Below are positions 7,072-15,750 of a stretch of DNA of 34,141 nt, in pieces. Made by a program: the position numbers and the translations under genes. Below the pieces are notes generated by a model. It made no database searches, was not told the origin of the DNA, and worked only from the letters and a program-made list of their open reading frames with translations. Source of the stretch: Verrucomicrobiota bacterium (GTDB lineage Bacteria > Verrucomicrobiota > Verrucomicrobiia > Chthoniobacterales > UBA10450); assembly GCA_003221195.1 (NCBI GenBank), contig QHQO01000043.1, positions 1 through 34,141 on the forward strand, written 5' to 3'. Position 1 is the first letter of the stretch. Each line of letters opens with the position of its first letter.

Positions 7072-8037
7072 CTAATGTTGGCCCGCCAGGAGGGACACGC
7101 GGTACTGGCTCGGAGACAGACCGGCATATTTTTTAAAATCCCGGTTGAACTGGGCCAGCGAATGGAAACCCGCCGCGAAAGCCACTTCCCCAATACGGAA
7201 CGAACGCTCGGGGAGGCGGTCTTTTACCTTCTCGACCCGTACCCTCGCCGTGTATTCTGTGAGCGTCATTCCGGTGGCGTTTCTAAATATCTTGCCGAAA
7301 TAATCGGGGTGCAGTGACACGCAGCGAGCGACCTGGGCCACCGTGAGCCGCTCTTCACATTTCTCTAGGATAAACTTCTTCGCAAACGTCACGCATACAG
7401 GTTCGGCGTCCGCGGTTGAGATCAATAAGCGCCCGGCGGATTCGGACAGGTGCTCTGAAAACATCGATAGCAGACTGATCACTCCCTTCAGCCTGCCGTG
7501 GGAAACCATCGGTATTCCAAAATAAGCATTTCTCGCATCGCGCATGGACGGATCCGCGTTTGAGAGACGATGCAATACTCGCATCCAATCCTTAGGCGCT
7601 GGAGTTCGATAAAAGACCGGTCCCGCCAGCAGGGTCCCCACGGTTGACCCGCGAGCTCGGAGGGTGACTCCAAAATAACTAAAGCCACAGATCGAAGCGG
7701 ATTTTTCGGGGATGCCGCTTCCGGTTACTCTGGCAAGCAAGTCTCTCAAGCGCTCTATGCAACGCAGCCGCTCCTGCTCTGTATTCACCAGCGCGGCGCA
7801 AAATGCGTGTCGGCGCAACGCCTGCAATAGCTCTCTCTGGCCGCTTCCCACATGCAGAAAACGCAGAACGATTCCAGTCGTGGACGAAAATGCAGCCAGA
7901 AACTGTTTCAGGGGCGGAGACACCAGCAACGCTTGATGAAGGGTTTTGATGCATCTCGACTCGTCTCTATTGCGCTTACTTGCCAGCTGCAACGGCTGAG
8001 CCAGCTCCGCGCCACTACCGGTTATTACGCTTCTCAT
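7072..8037 (-). CDS. AraC-family regulator with PocR-like sensor domain
   Basis: The last 100 or so of 321 residues form the double helix-turn-helix of the AraC/XylS family: LTVAQVARCVSLHPDYFGKIFRNATGMTLTEY, then IGEVAFAAGFHSLAQFNRDFKKYAGLSPSQYR. The N-terminal half resembles the PocR ligand-binding domain, with spaced cysteines (FCAALVNTEQERLRC, then SICGFSYFGVTL) and a G-x-VGTLLAGPVF strand. The ligand is unknown. The gene is alone; the secreted-protein gene downstream is the nearest possible target, by position only. A CGTACA/TGTACG inverted pair lies upstream at 8183-8206. Confidence 0.88.
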   Translation of the reverse strand: MRSVITGSGAELAQPLQLASKRNRDESRCIKTLHQALLVSPPLKQFLAAFSSTTGIVLRFLHVGSGQRELLQALRRHAFCAALVNTEQERLRCIERLRDLLARVTGSGIPEKSASICGFSYFGVTLRARGSTVGTLLAGPVFYRTPAPKDWMRVLHRLSNADPSMRDARNAYFGIPMVSHGRLKGVISLLSMFSEHLSESAGRLLISTADAEPVCVTFAKKFILEKCEERLTVAQVARCVSLHPDYFGKIFRNATGMTLTEYTARVRVEKVKDRLPERSFRIGEVAFAAGFHSLAQFNRDFKKYAGLSPSQYRVSLLAGQH

Positions 8038-8182
8038 AGTAGGTCTCCACTTCCGAAAGAAAAGGGAGCTATCAGGAGGGGGAACACCCCCTTGCCAATC
8101 GAATCTCGCCGAGAATACTTCTTTAAGGGGGGGGTTCGCGATATTAAACCTTAGTTTACGTTCAAATAAACATCATTGCGCA

Positions 8183-8206
8183 CGTACAAAATCGCAGTGG
8201 TGTACG
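8183..8206. promoter_or_regulatory. inverted repeat, possible operator upstream of the AraC-type gene
   Basis: CGTACA (8183-8188) and TGTACG (8201-8206) are perfect inverted half-sites with a 12-base spacer. They lie in the 343-base gap 8038-8380, which contains no recognisable gene. The gap also has a hairpin of G5/C5 arms at 8078-8091 and a G8 run at about 8127-8134. Confidence 0.3.
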
Positions 8207-8354
8207 ATTCGCAACACGGTTTTTAGTTGGACGCGGACCGATTGCCTCTGCACATTCAATCCACAAGAAAACTCATTCCCTGTGAAATCGCATAGGGCGC
8301 CGCACCAGGCTTTGTTTTCCAGACCTTCGGGTGCGCAGAACTACGGGATAAGGC

Positions 8355-8375
8355 TTCCTTACCGGCGCGAAGGAA
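8355..8375 (-). terminator. hairpin after aceK
   Basis: TTCCTT and AAGGAA form a six-pair stem around a nine-base GC-rich loop, starting six bases past the aceK stop codon. There is no long U tract, so it may act as an mRNA end-protecting hairpin. Confidence 0.4.
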
Positions 8376-8380
8376 AATGC

Positions 8381-10150
8381 CTAATTATTCGCCAGCCGTC
8401 GCTCGGCTCCGTAAGGGAATACTTCTGGAATCTCGCCTGCTCGGATTTGGTGCTGGATGGAGCGCCAGAAGTCGGCCCTAAATATCTCGCGATGATGCTC
8501 CAGCAGCGCGGCCAGGGCCGGCTTTGGGAAAGCCAGGAATTGCAAAAATTCCTCGGGGAAAATGTCGTTCTCACGCACGGAGAACCACGGCTCGGCGGCG
8601 ACTTCTTCCTCCGGAGTGCGCGCTTCGGGCAGTTTGCGAAAATTGCAGTCCGTAAGAAAACAAAGCTCATCGTAATCGTAAAAGACCACGCGGCCGTGCC
8701 GGGTCACGCCAAAATTTTTCGTGAGCAAGTCGCCGGGAAAGATATTGGAGGCAGCAAGGTCTTTGATCGATTGCCCGTAATCGCGCCCGGCAGCCGCGAT
8801 TGCCTCCGCCTGGTTTTCTCGGAAAAAAAGGTTGAGCGGGCGAAGACGACGCTCGACATAGGCGTGCGCGATGATGGCGTCGCCGCCTTCCATCTTCACA
8901 ATGGAAGCGGCATCGCGCAAAAGTTCGGCCAGCAGCTCGGAGTCGAAGCGGTCTGCCGGGATGCGCAGATGCTCGAACTCGTGCGCTTCGACCAATCGTC
9001 CCGCGCGGTCATGTTCGAAAACTAATCGGTACCGCCGCCGCACATCCTCGCGAGTGCTGTCTTTCGGCAAATCAAATCGATCTTTGATCAGTTTAAAAAC
9101 GACGTCGTAGCTCGGCAGCGTGAAAACGCTCATCACCATTCCGCGAGCTCCTTCGGCCACGACGAAACGATCGCTCGACCTGCGAAGGTGGGCGATGAAA
9201 TCGCGGTAGAATTCCGTTTTACCGTGCCGATGAAAACCGATGGCGTTGTAAAGATCGATCAAACGTTTGCGCGGCATCAACTGCTGAAGATAACGCACCA
9301 GCCGATAGGGACATTCAACCGCAACCCGAAAATAAGAGCGGGTAAACGAAAACAAAATCGCGAGATCGACATCTCCATGGAGCAGCGCATCGAGGCTGAT
9401 GCCGCGCTCATTTTCGTGACGAAGGCAAAGCGCGATGGGCAAGGGCAACTGTCCTTCGCACACGACGCGTCCCACCAAATAGGCGCCGCGTCCGCGATAA
9501 AAGACACTCGAGACAATCTCCAGTTCGGGCTGCGAATGTTTCGCCTCGCGCACGGCTTCAATTCGCGCCGAAGCCAGCTTCGCTGTCTCCTGCAGATCGG
9601 CCCAGCAGGTTTCCTCAAAAGCATCTGTCAACGCCGAACACAGCAGTTCGGGCAGGTTTTGGCCGCGATAAGTTTTCGTGATATTGATCAGGGCGCTCGG
9701 CGGCGGCGCGTCGAAATCGGTATCGACAAACTCGATTGCCTGGTCCACGCCGGCGGTGGCAAAAACGCGGCGCGTTAACGAATTGAAAAATGTTTCGGCG
9801 ATTTCCCACGCCGGCGAGCGCGCAATGAGCGATGAGTACACAGCTTTGATGCCCGTCCAGATGCTGTGTTCCGGCAAACGCGTGCCCATCAATTTGCGGA
9901 TCCGATTTGTCAGGCCGTCGAGAACTTCATTGTAGAAATGCAGACGCTCGGCAGCGTCATCGAAACTGCCGGCCCAATCGCGCGCCAAAAAACGCTCACG
10001 CGCACGCCGGGTGATGGCGTTGAAACATTTTTCGTAGTCGAAAAAAGCTTCGAGCGCGCTTTCGGCGCAATACGCGGCGAGACGACTGTTGGTCAGCGCG
10101 GAAGAGTCTTGCGCAACATTTTCGTTGGCAGTCGTCGATGTTGCAGTCAA
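8381..10150 (-). CDS. aceK: isocitrate dehydrogenase kinase/phosphatase
   Basis: AceK phosphorylates and dephosphorylates isocitrate dehydrogenase, sending isocitrate to the glyoxylate shunt when cells grow on acetate or fatty acids. The 589 residues match the family length and layout: an N-terminal regulatory helical domain ([19 protein letters not shown]), then the kinase-like domain with [17 protein letters not shown], a central [13 protein letters not shown] and the characteristic [23 protein letters not shown] block. It ends with [24 protein letters not shown]. Its ATG overlaps the aceA stop by four bases, so translation is coupled. It is the last gene of aceBAK. Confidence 0.95.
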   Translation of the reverse strand: MTATSTTANENVAQDSSALTNSRLAAYCAESALEAFFDYEKCFNAITRRARERFLARDWAGSFDDAAERLHFYNEVLDGLTNRIRKLMGTRLPEHSIWTGIKAVYSSLIARSPAWEIAETFFNSLTRRVFATAGVDQAIEFVDTDFDAPPPSALINITKTYRGQNLPELLCSALTDAFEETCWADLQETAKLASARIEAVREAKHSQPELEIVSSVFYRGRGAYLVGRVVCEGQLPLPIALCLRHENERGISLDALLHGDVDLAILFSFTRSYFRVAVECPYRLVRYLQQLMPRKRLIDLYNAIGFHRHGKTEFYRDFIAHLRRSSDRFVVAEGARGMVMSVFTLPSYDVVFKLIKDRFDLPKDSTREDVRRRYRLVFEHDRAGRLVEAHEFEHLRIPADRFDSELLAELLRDAASIVKMEGGDAIIAHAYVERRLRPLNLFFRENQAEAIAAAGRDYGQSIKDLAASNIFPGDLLTKNFGVTRHGRVVFYDYDELCFLTDCNFRKLPEARTPEEEVAAEPWFSVRENDIFPEEFLQFLAFPKPALAALLEHHREIFRADFWRSIQHQIRAGEIPEVFPYGAERRLANN

Positions 10151-11397
10151 CGGAACTGCTCCGCTTCGGTCGAGCCGTCCAAGGCCGCGGTCGAGCTTTT
10201 ACCGTCAGCGATGATTTGCGCGACGAGATCAAAGTAACCTGTGCCGACTTCGCGCTGATGTTTCGTCGCCGAATATCCATCGCGTTCGGCCACGGATTCC
10301 GCCTCCTGCAATACCGCGTACGCCGCCATGCCGTGGTCGCGATAATCGCGCGCCAGATTGAACATGCTAGCATTAAGCGCATGAAATCCAGCAAGCGTGA
10401 CGAATTGAAATTTGTAACCCATCGCGCCGAGCTCGCGCTGAAATTTCGCGATACTGGCGCTGTCGAGTTGCCTTTTCCAGTTGAACGACGGCGAACAATT
10501 GTAAGCCAGTAACTTGTCAGGGAATTTTGCGTGGAGGCTCTCGGCGAATCGTTTTGCTTCCACCAAATTCGGTTCGCTGGTTTCGCACCAGATCAGCTCG
10601 GCAAACGGCGCATAACTTTGCGCACGCGCGATCGCCTGATCCAGTCCGGCGCGCACCCGAAAGAAACCTTCCGGCGTCCGTTCGCCTGTGAGAAATTCGC
10701 GATCGCGCTCATCCACGTCGTTTGTAAGGAGGGCGGCGGCGTTTGCATCCGTTCGCGCGATCAGAATCATCGGCACGTCGCAAACATCCGCTGCCAAACG
10801 CGCCGCGATGAGATGCTTGATGGCAGTGAGCGTCGGCACCAACACCTTCCCGCCCATGTGTCCGCATTTTTTCTCGCTCGCGAGTTGATCCTCGAAGTGT
10901 ACGCCGGCCGCGCCGGCTTCGAGCATTGCCTTGGTTAGTTCGAAAACATTAAGCGGTCCACCGAAACCGGCCTCGCCATCGGCCACTATGGGCGCGAACC
11001 AGTCGATATCGGCGTTACCTTCGGCGTGGTAAATCTGATCGGAGCGCTGTAAGGCTTGATTGATTCGCCTAACGAGTGCCGGCACGCTGTTTGCGGGATA
11101 CAAACTTTGATCGGGATACATTTGGCCGGCGAGATTTGCGTCTGCCGCCACCTGCCACCCGCTCACGTAAATTGCTTTCAAGCCCGCTTTGACCTGTTGC
11201 ATCGCTTGATTGCCGGTCAGCGCGCCGAGAGCGGCGACGTAATCCTCGTTTAGCAATAGTTGCCAAAGTTTTTCTGCTCCGCGCCGAGCGAGCGTATGCT
11301 CGATATGCAGGCTGCCACGCACGCGCTCCACGTCTGTCGAGGAATATGGTCTTGTTATGCCGCGCCAGCGCACATCGGCTTCATTCGAGTTTGTCAT
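10147..11397 (-). CDS. aceA: isocitrate lyase
   Basis: It cleaves isocitrate to glyoxylate and succinate. The catalytic loop [10 protein letters not shown] with the active-site Cys is present, as are the metal-binding region [14 protein letters not shown] and the later ARTDANAA and [10 protein letters not shown] blocks. At 416 residues it is the short bacterial form, as in Escherichia coli. It overlaps aceB by 17 bases upstream and aceK by four downstream. Full-length and intact. Confidence 0.97.
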   Translation of the reverse strand: MTNSNEADVRWRGITRPYSSTDVERVRGSLHIEHTLARRGAEKLWQLLLNEDYVAALGALTGNQAMQQVKAGLKAIYVSGWQVAADANLAGQMYPDQSLYPANSVPALVRRINQALQRSDQIYHAEGNADIDWFAPIVADGEAGFGGPLNVFELTKAMLEAGAAGVHFEDQLASEKKCGHMGGKVLVPTLTAIKHLIAARLAADVCDVPMILIARTDANAAALLTNDVDERDREFLTGERTPEGFFRVRAGLDQAIARAQSYAPFAELIWCETSEPNLVEAKRFAESLHAKFPDKLLAYNCSPSFNWKRQLDSASIAKFQRELGAMGYKFQFVTLAGFHALNASMFNLARDYRDHGMAAYAVLQEAESVAERDGYSATKHQREVGTGYFDLVAQIIADGKSSTAALDGSTEAEQFR

Positions 11398-12991
11398 AAC
11401 CGGGCAACGTTAAAAATTCGGCGAACTCATCGTCAGTGGTCATCTTGTCGAACAAATCGCGGGCAATTTCGAATTTCCCGCTGGCGAAACGATCGACACC
11501 GATCGCTTGTTTGATTTTCGTTAGTTCTTCCGTCAGCACTTCGCGAAATAGTTCTTTCGTCACTTTGCGGCCATCGCTCAGTTTTCCATCGGGATGCCGA
11601 ATCCATTGCCAGACTTGGGCGCGCGAGATTTCCGCCGTGGCGGCGTCTTCCATCAAATTGAAAATCGGGACTGCGCCGCTGCCGCGCAGCCACGCCTCGA
11701 GATATTGCACGCCCACGCTCACGTTCGTGCGCAAACCTTGTTCGGTGATCGGGCCGCGCGGACCGAAATCGAGCAGGTCTTTCGCGCAAAGATCGACATC
11801 GTCACGCTGGCGCGTGATTTGGTTATGCTGCGGCATCAGGCGATGGAATGCTTCGGTCGCGAGCTGGACCATTCCGGGATGGGCCACCCACGTTCCATCG
11901 TGACCATCGCCGGCTTCGCGTTCCTTGTCGCTCCGCACTTTGGCAAACGCTTCTTCGTTCGCGCGCGGATTGTTCTTCACCGGAATCTGAGCTGCCATTC
12001 CGCCCATCGCGAAAGTTTTCCGACGATGACAGGTCTGGATGCAGAGCAATGAATATGAATGCATGAAATGCGTCGTCATCGTAATGACCGCGCGATCGGC
12101 CAGAAGGAAATCCCGTTTGTGGCGAAATTTTTTAATGCAGGAAAAAATATAATCCCAGCGGCCGCAGTTGAGCCCGGCAGAATGCTCGCGCAGCTCGTAA
12201 AGAATCTCGTCCATCTCGAATGCGGCCGGAATGGTCTCGATTAGAACCGTCGCACGAACCGTGCCTTGTTGAATGCCAAGCTCATCCTGAGCCAGCTTGA
12301 AAGCATCGTTCCAAATGCGCGCTTCGAGGTGGCTCTCCATTTTCGGCAGGTAAAAATATGAGCCGCTCCCGCGCGCGATCAGTTCCTTGGCGTTGTGAAA
12401 AAAGAAGAGACCGAAATCAAAGAACGCGCCGGCGACCGGCTCGCCATCAACGAGCAGATGTTTCTCGACGAGATGCCAACCACGTGGCCTAACGAATAGG
12501 ACGGCGGTGCGCTCGTTGAGCCGATATTCTTTTCCCTCCGGACTGGTGAACGTGATCGTGCGTCTGATGGCGTCGCGCAAATTGATTTGACCTTCCACCA
12601 TGTTGGCCCAGGTCGGCGCGTTGGCGTCCTCGAAATCGGCCATGAAAACTTTCGCGCCGGAATTGAGCGCGTTGATCATCATTTTGCGGTCCGTCGGTCC
12701 GGTGATTTCTACTCGACGGTCCTGCAAATCGCGCGGAATCGGCGCGCAGCTCCAATCACCTTCGCGAATGTGTTTAGTTTCCGTAAGGAAATCCAGCGAC
12801 TCGCCACGGTCGAATGCTTCTTGTCGATCTTGTCGGCGTTGGAGACATTCACGGCGGCGCGGTTCAAACGCGCGATGCAATTTCGCGATAAACGACAAAG
12901 CGTCCGGCGTGAGAATTTCCTCGTACCCCGTTGCAATCGCGCCCGTGATTTCCACTCCCTGAGGAAGCCTGCGGACCGATGATTGCAGCAT
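11381..12991 (-). CDS. aceB: malate synthase A
   Basis: It condenses glyoxylate with acetyl-CoA to make malate. The TIM-barrel signatures of the A form are present: [54 protein letters not shown] and [23 protein letters not shown], followed by [12 protein letters not shown]. About 536 residues result from the ATG at 12991. The longer frame to 13060 adds 23 residues that do not fit the family. It is the first gene of aceBAK, read from a 230-base upstream gap with an inverted heptamer structure (13081-13155). Confidence 0.96.
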   Translation of the reverse strand: MLQSSVRRLPQGVEITGAIATGYEEILTPDALSFIAKLHRAFEPRRRECLQRRQDRQEAFDRGESLDFLTETKHIREGDWSCAPIPRDLQDRRVEITGPTDRKMMINALNSGAKVFMADFEDANAPTWANMVEGQINLRDAIRRTITFTSPEGKEYRLNERTAVLFVRPRGWHLVEKHLLVDGEPVAGAFFDFGLFFFHNAKELIARGSGSYFYLPKMESHLEARIWNDAFKLAQDELGIQQGTVRATVLIETIPAAFEMDEILYELREHSAGLNCGRWDYIFSCIKKFRHKRDFLLADRAVITMTTHFMHSYSLLCIQTCHRRKTFAMGGMAAQIPVKNNPRANEEAFAKVRSDKEREAGDGHDGTWVAHPGMVQLATEAFHRLMPQHNQITRQRDDVDLCAKDLLDFGPRGPITEQGLRTNVSVGVQYLEAWLRGSGAVPIFNLMEDAATAEISRAQVWQWIRHPDGKLSDGRKVTKELFREVLTEELTKIKQAIGVDRFASGKFEIARDLFDKMTTDDEFAEFLTLPGYDKLE

Positions 12992-13080
12992 AATAAATCG
13001 AGAGTTTAGAGCTGTGTAATGAGGCTTACAATCTCGCTTTAGAATTGAAAATTCGACCACGCCCCAGGCATCTTACGAGA

Positions 13081-13155
13081 AAGTGAGGCGTGGATAATGT
13101 TTGGTGAGCTCCGGTCGGAGCAAACCTCTCACCAATCACATCTCACTTCTCAGAG
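13081..13155. repeat. inverted heptamer arrays upstream of aceB
   Basis: Left arm, in seven-base phase: AAGTGAG, GCGTGGA, TAATGTT and TGGTGAG (13081-13108). Right arm (13128-13155), read on the other strand: CTCTGAG, AAGTGAG, ATGTGAT and TGGTGAG. The arms meet over a GCTCCG/CGGAGC centre (13108-13121), and the innermost TTGGTGAG/CTCACCAA match perfectly. It lies between the sigma-like gene and aceB, so it could be a terminator for the first, an operator for the second, or a mobile repeat. Confidence 0.6.
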
Positions 13156-13221
13156 GAAACTTTCGCGCGGCGCAATCTCCTATCTCACCGCCTCGATTCG
13201 GTTCAACAGTAAGCCTGGCTT

Positions 13222-13443
13222 TTATGGGGTCGTAAGGCCTGCGCGAATAACAGCGGATATAAGGATTGACGCAAGAGCGGACTCGTCGCGACGGTTCCGG
13301 AGTTGTTTTTGTATGCTCTTGAAGGCGTCATGCGTTAACACCACTGCTTCCCGAGGGTCATCGGTAAGTCGAGAAGCGAAGTTATAAACAGCGGGGTAAT
13401 AACGAGCGACCAAACTATCAAAACGTGAGCTTTTCACTTTCAT
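13222..13443 (-). CDS. small protein resembling sigma-70 region 2 only
   Basis: From the ATG at 13443, with AAAGGAAA upstream, the product has 73 residues: FDSLVARYYPAVYNFASRLTDDPREA, then VLTHDAFKSIQKQL. This resembles region 2.1-2.2 of ECF sigma factors (the core-RNA-polymerase binding helices). The -10-reading part and region 4 are absent, and no matching continuation is visible in other frames downstream. It may be a decayed sigma gene or a small core-binding protein. A longer in-frame start at 13539 adds a basic stretch that I consider unlikely. Confidence 0.5.
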   Translation of the reverse strand: MKVKSSRFDSLVARYYPAVYNFASRLTDDPREAVVLTHDAFKSIQKQLRNRRDESALASILISAVIRAGLTTP

Positions 13444-13669
13444 TGGCGGTTTCCTTTTTCGATTGGTCGCGATCCAATTGAGTTTCCTTACATGTCTTGC
13501 CAGCAGTGGCGTGCGATCAACGCGTATATTCATTCTCACCTCGTTCTACGGTAACGATCGAGTAAAGTTCTCGAAATCCTTGTAAACGCGGGCCAGCACA
13601 GCGAGTATAAGGGACATTTTGCAGCGCACCTATGCTGCCAGCCACGAACCTAATCTTGGAGGAATATCC

Positions 13670-14755
13670 ATGTTGAAACGATCATTGACTGCTATCTTCA
13701 TTCCGGCGCTCGCCTGCGCAACTGTCATCGCGCAGGCGCTGTCGCCAACGCATCTTCATCAACCCACGCTGACGCCCCAAAACAGCGGCACCACTAATGG
13801 CCTGATCGCGGTGTGGCCGGTGAATCCGCAGGTGGTCTGGGCATCCGGTCGCGCCGGTACATTTACCGTCACCACTGATGGCGGACAAACGTGGAATGCC
13901 GGTGTAGTTCCAGGCGCCGAAGCACTGCAATTCCGCGATGTACAAGCTTTCAGCGCGAGTGTTGCTTATTTGATGTCCATTGGAGCGAATCCCACAGATT
14001 TTCGCGTCTACAAAACACTGGACGGTGGGGCGACCTGGACAATTCAGTTCGAGAATCAAAATCCGCTTGCCTTCTATGACGCTTTCGCGTTCTGGACGCC
14101 TCATCGGGGCATTCTGCACAGCGACTCGGTGAATGGAGTATTCCCAGATTTTCGCACGACTAATGGGATGACTTGGCAGGATATCAGTAACAATATGCCG
14201 CCGGCGCTGCCGGGCGAATTCTCCTTCGCGTCGAGTGGCACGTGCGTCACAACCCAAGGTGGGCGGAACGCCTGGATTTGCACGGGTGGATCGGATATTG
14301 CAAGGATCCTCGCCACCAGAGACGGAGGCGACACTTGGAATGCGTATAACACTCCCCTGGTGAGCTCGCCTAGCGCGGGCGCCTTCACGGTCGATTTTCG
14401 CGATCCCCATAACGGTATCGTGGGTGGCGGTGATTTGGACCCGGGCGATCCCAATAACGCACGCACTGCGATTTCGAACGATGGCGGTCAAACCTGGACT
14501 CTTACCAACCCGCCGCCAGTCACGGGCGCCATCTTCGGTTTGAGCTACGTAGGTCACTCTGGTGGCGGTGTCGGAGACAACGGCCGAGCAGTGGTGATTA
14601 CGGCCAACGACGGCGGCGCGGCATGGACGCCTGATGAGGGAAACACGTGGTTCGCGTTGCCCGGCGTGAGCGGCTTTTGGGCCGTAGCTTTTGCAACTCC
14701 CAAAGCCGGATGGCTCGTGGGCACGGATGGTCGAATCTTAAAGATCAGCTTCTGA
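13670..14755 (+). CDS. secreted BNR/Ycf48-like beta-propeller protein
   Basis: The start ATG at 13670 has GGAGGA seven bases upstream; an in-frame codon at 13619 is less likely. The 361 residues begin with a signal peptide (MLKRSLTAIFIPALACATVIAQA). Repeated propeller blades follow with Asp-box-like motifs: TTDGGQTWNAG, TLDGGATWTIQ, TRDGGDTWNAY, SNDGGQTWTLT and a degenerate DEGNTWFAL. This is the pattern of BNR-repeat and Ycf48-type proteins, exported to the periplasm or surface. The function is unknown. It is convergent with trxA. Confidence 0.85.
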   Translation: MLKRSLTAIFIPALACATVIAQALSPTHLHQPTLTPQNSGTTNGLIAVWPVNPQVVWASGRAGTFTVTTDGGQTWNAGVVPGAEALQFRDVQAFSASVAYLMSIGANPTDFRVYKTLDGGATWTIQFENQNPLAFYDAFAFWTPHRGILHSDSVNGVFPDFRTTNGMTWQDISNNMPPALPGEFSFASSGTCVTTQGGRNAWICTGGSDIARILATRDGGDTWNAYNTPLVSSPSAGAFTVDFRDPHNGIVGGGDLDPGDPNNARTAISNDGGQTWTLTNPPPVTGAIFGLSYVGHSGGGVGDNGRAVVITANDGGAAWTPDEGNTWFALPGVSGFWAVAFATPKAGWLVGTDGRILKISF

Positions 14756-14802
14756 CAGCCGCATCACGCGCGGTGACACTCCCCACGCCATGGTGACAGC
14801 CG

Positions 14803-14824
14803 CGAAAACTTGCGGCACTGCCGC
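14803..14824 (-). terminator. hairpin downstream of trxA
   Basis: GCGGC and GCCGC (14812-14816 with 14820-14824) form a short stem with a three-base loop, followed on the minus strand by AAGTTTTCGC. It lies about 30 bases past the trxA stop. Confidence 0.4.
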
Positions 14825-14853
14825 GATTTGCTTGGAAATTTTTCAATAATTCC

Positions 14854-15183
14854 TCAGGCCAGCGCGTCGACTCGATTCAACAAGTCTTTCTTGCTGGTGA
14901 CTCCCGTGACTTGATCACGCAGTTGGCCGTTCTTGAAAAAGAGTAAAGCTGGAATGGCCCGAATATTGTACTTGAGCGAAAGGCTCTGATTCTCGTCTAC
15001 GTTAACTTTTGCTACTTTCACCGAGCCTGATTTTTCGCGAGCAATCTCATCCAGTAACGGTGCGATCATCTTGCAGGGACCACACCATTCCGCCCAAAAA
15101 TCGACGATCACAGGCTTATCGTCCTGCTTCAGTTCACGGTCAAAATTGGATTCATCTAGCTTAATAACAGAGGAATTATCCAT
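14854..15183 (-). CDS. trxA: thioredoxin
   Basis: A standard 109-residue cytosolic thioredoxin. The redox motif WCGPC is at residues 33-37, followed by the IAPLLDEIA helix, the cis-proline region IRAIPALLFFKNG and a final DLLNRVDAL helix. It reduces protein disulfides using thioredoxin reductase, which is not in this window. It starts four bases after the stop of the proline-rich tail-anchored gene, so it is cotranscribed with it. Confidence 0.97.
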   Translation of the reverse strand: MDNSSVIKLDESNFDRELKQDDKPVIVDFWAEWCGPCKMIAPLLDEIAREKSGSVKVAKVNVDENQSLSLKYNIRAIPALLFFKNGQLRDQVTGVTSKKDLLNRVDALA

Positions 15184-15187
15184 AGCT

Positions 15188-15655
15188 TTAAGAAAGATAA
15201 GTCCAAATCTGAATAATCAAAATCACCGCGGAAACGCCAAGCACCAGCCACAACAGCGGCATCGAATTTTTCTCAACTGGCGCCACAGCGACTGAAGGAG
15301 CCTGCGGTGCTACCTCAGGCATGGCGACCAGGGGTTGAGTTTTTTTCGTCTGTACAGTGCTAAGAGGAATGCGCACCGTTTCTTTTATCGGCCCCGATGA
15401 AGGCAGATCTGGTGCAGGCATGACCGAGGCGCTTACCGGCACCGGTGGAGGTTGTGGCGGCTGGAAGAACTTCGGCGGAGCTTCCGGAACAGCAGGCTGC
15501 TGTTCGGGTAAAACGTGAACAGGCGGCTCACGAACCGGCAACTGGATTCGAACTGTGTCGCGCGATTTCGTCGTTGGGTCTGGCGGTTTTTCCGCGGCCG
15601 CAGGAGCGAAGGGAATGCGAGTCGTCTCTTTTTTCGGTTCGTTTGATTCGGTCAT
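15188..15655 (-). CDS. proline-rich tail-anchored membrane protein with KETVRI repeats
   Basis: The 155 residues are mostly disordered Pro/Ala/Val sequence, with a single hydrophobic segment at about residues 132-153 at the very C-terminus and no signal peptide. The topology is therefore tail-anchored, with the long N-terminal part in the cytoplasm. A short motif recurs three times: KETTRI (9-14), RDTVRI (32-37) and KETVRI (91-96), each followed by a Pro/Gln and hydrophobic pair. I do not recognise the family. The threonines could be phosphorylation or FHA-binding sites, but that is speculation. It sits between rimO and trxA in the same run. Confidence 0.7.
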   Translation of the reverse strand: MTESNEPKKETTRIPFAPAAAEKPPDPTTKSRDTVRIQLPVREPPVHVLPEQQPAVPEAPPKFFQPPQPPPVPVSASVMPAPDLPSSGPIKETVRIPLSTVQTKKTQPLVAMPEVAPQAPSVAVAPVEKNSMPLLWLVLGVSAVILIIQIWTYLS

Positions 15656-15750
15656 CGAGCTAAATAACTACCAGAAATTTGCTCAGAAAAAGGACGGCTG
15701 TCACGTGTTAAGTAGGCTCTGCTAAAAAATTTACTTTGTAATCGATCGAC

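Noticed and set aside
8282-9025. 247-codon plus-strand ORF
   Set aside because: It is antisense to aceK, which is conserved over this whole stretch.
13081-13155. CRISPR array
   Set aside because: The units are seven bases, degenerate and inverted, with no spacers and no cas genes anywhere in the window.
13682-14557. 291-codon minus-strand ORF
   Set aside because: It is the shadow of the secreted propeller gene with repeated DGGxTW motifs on the plus strand.
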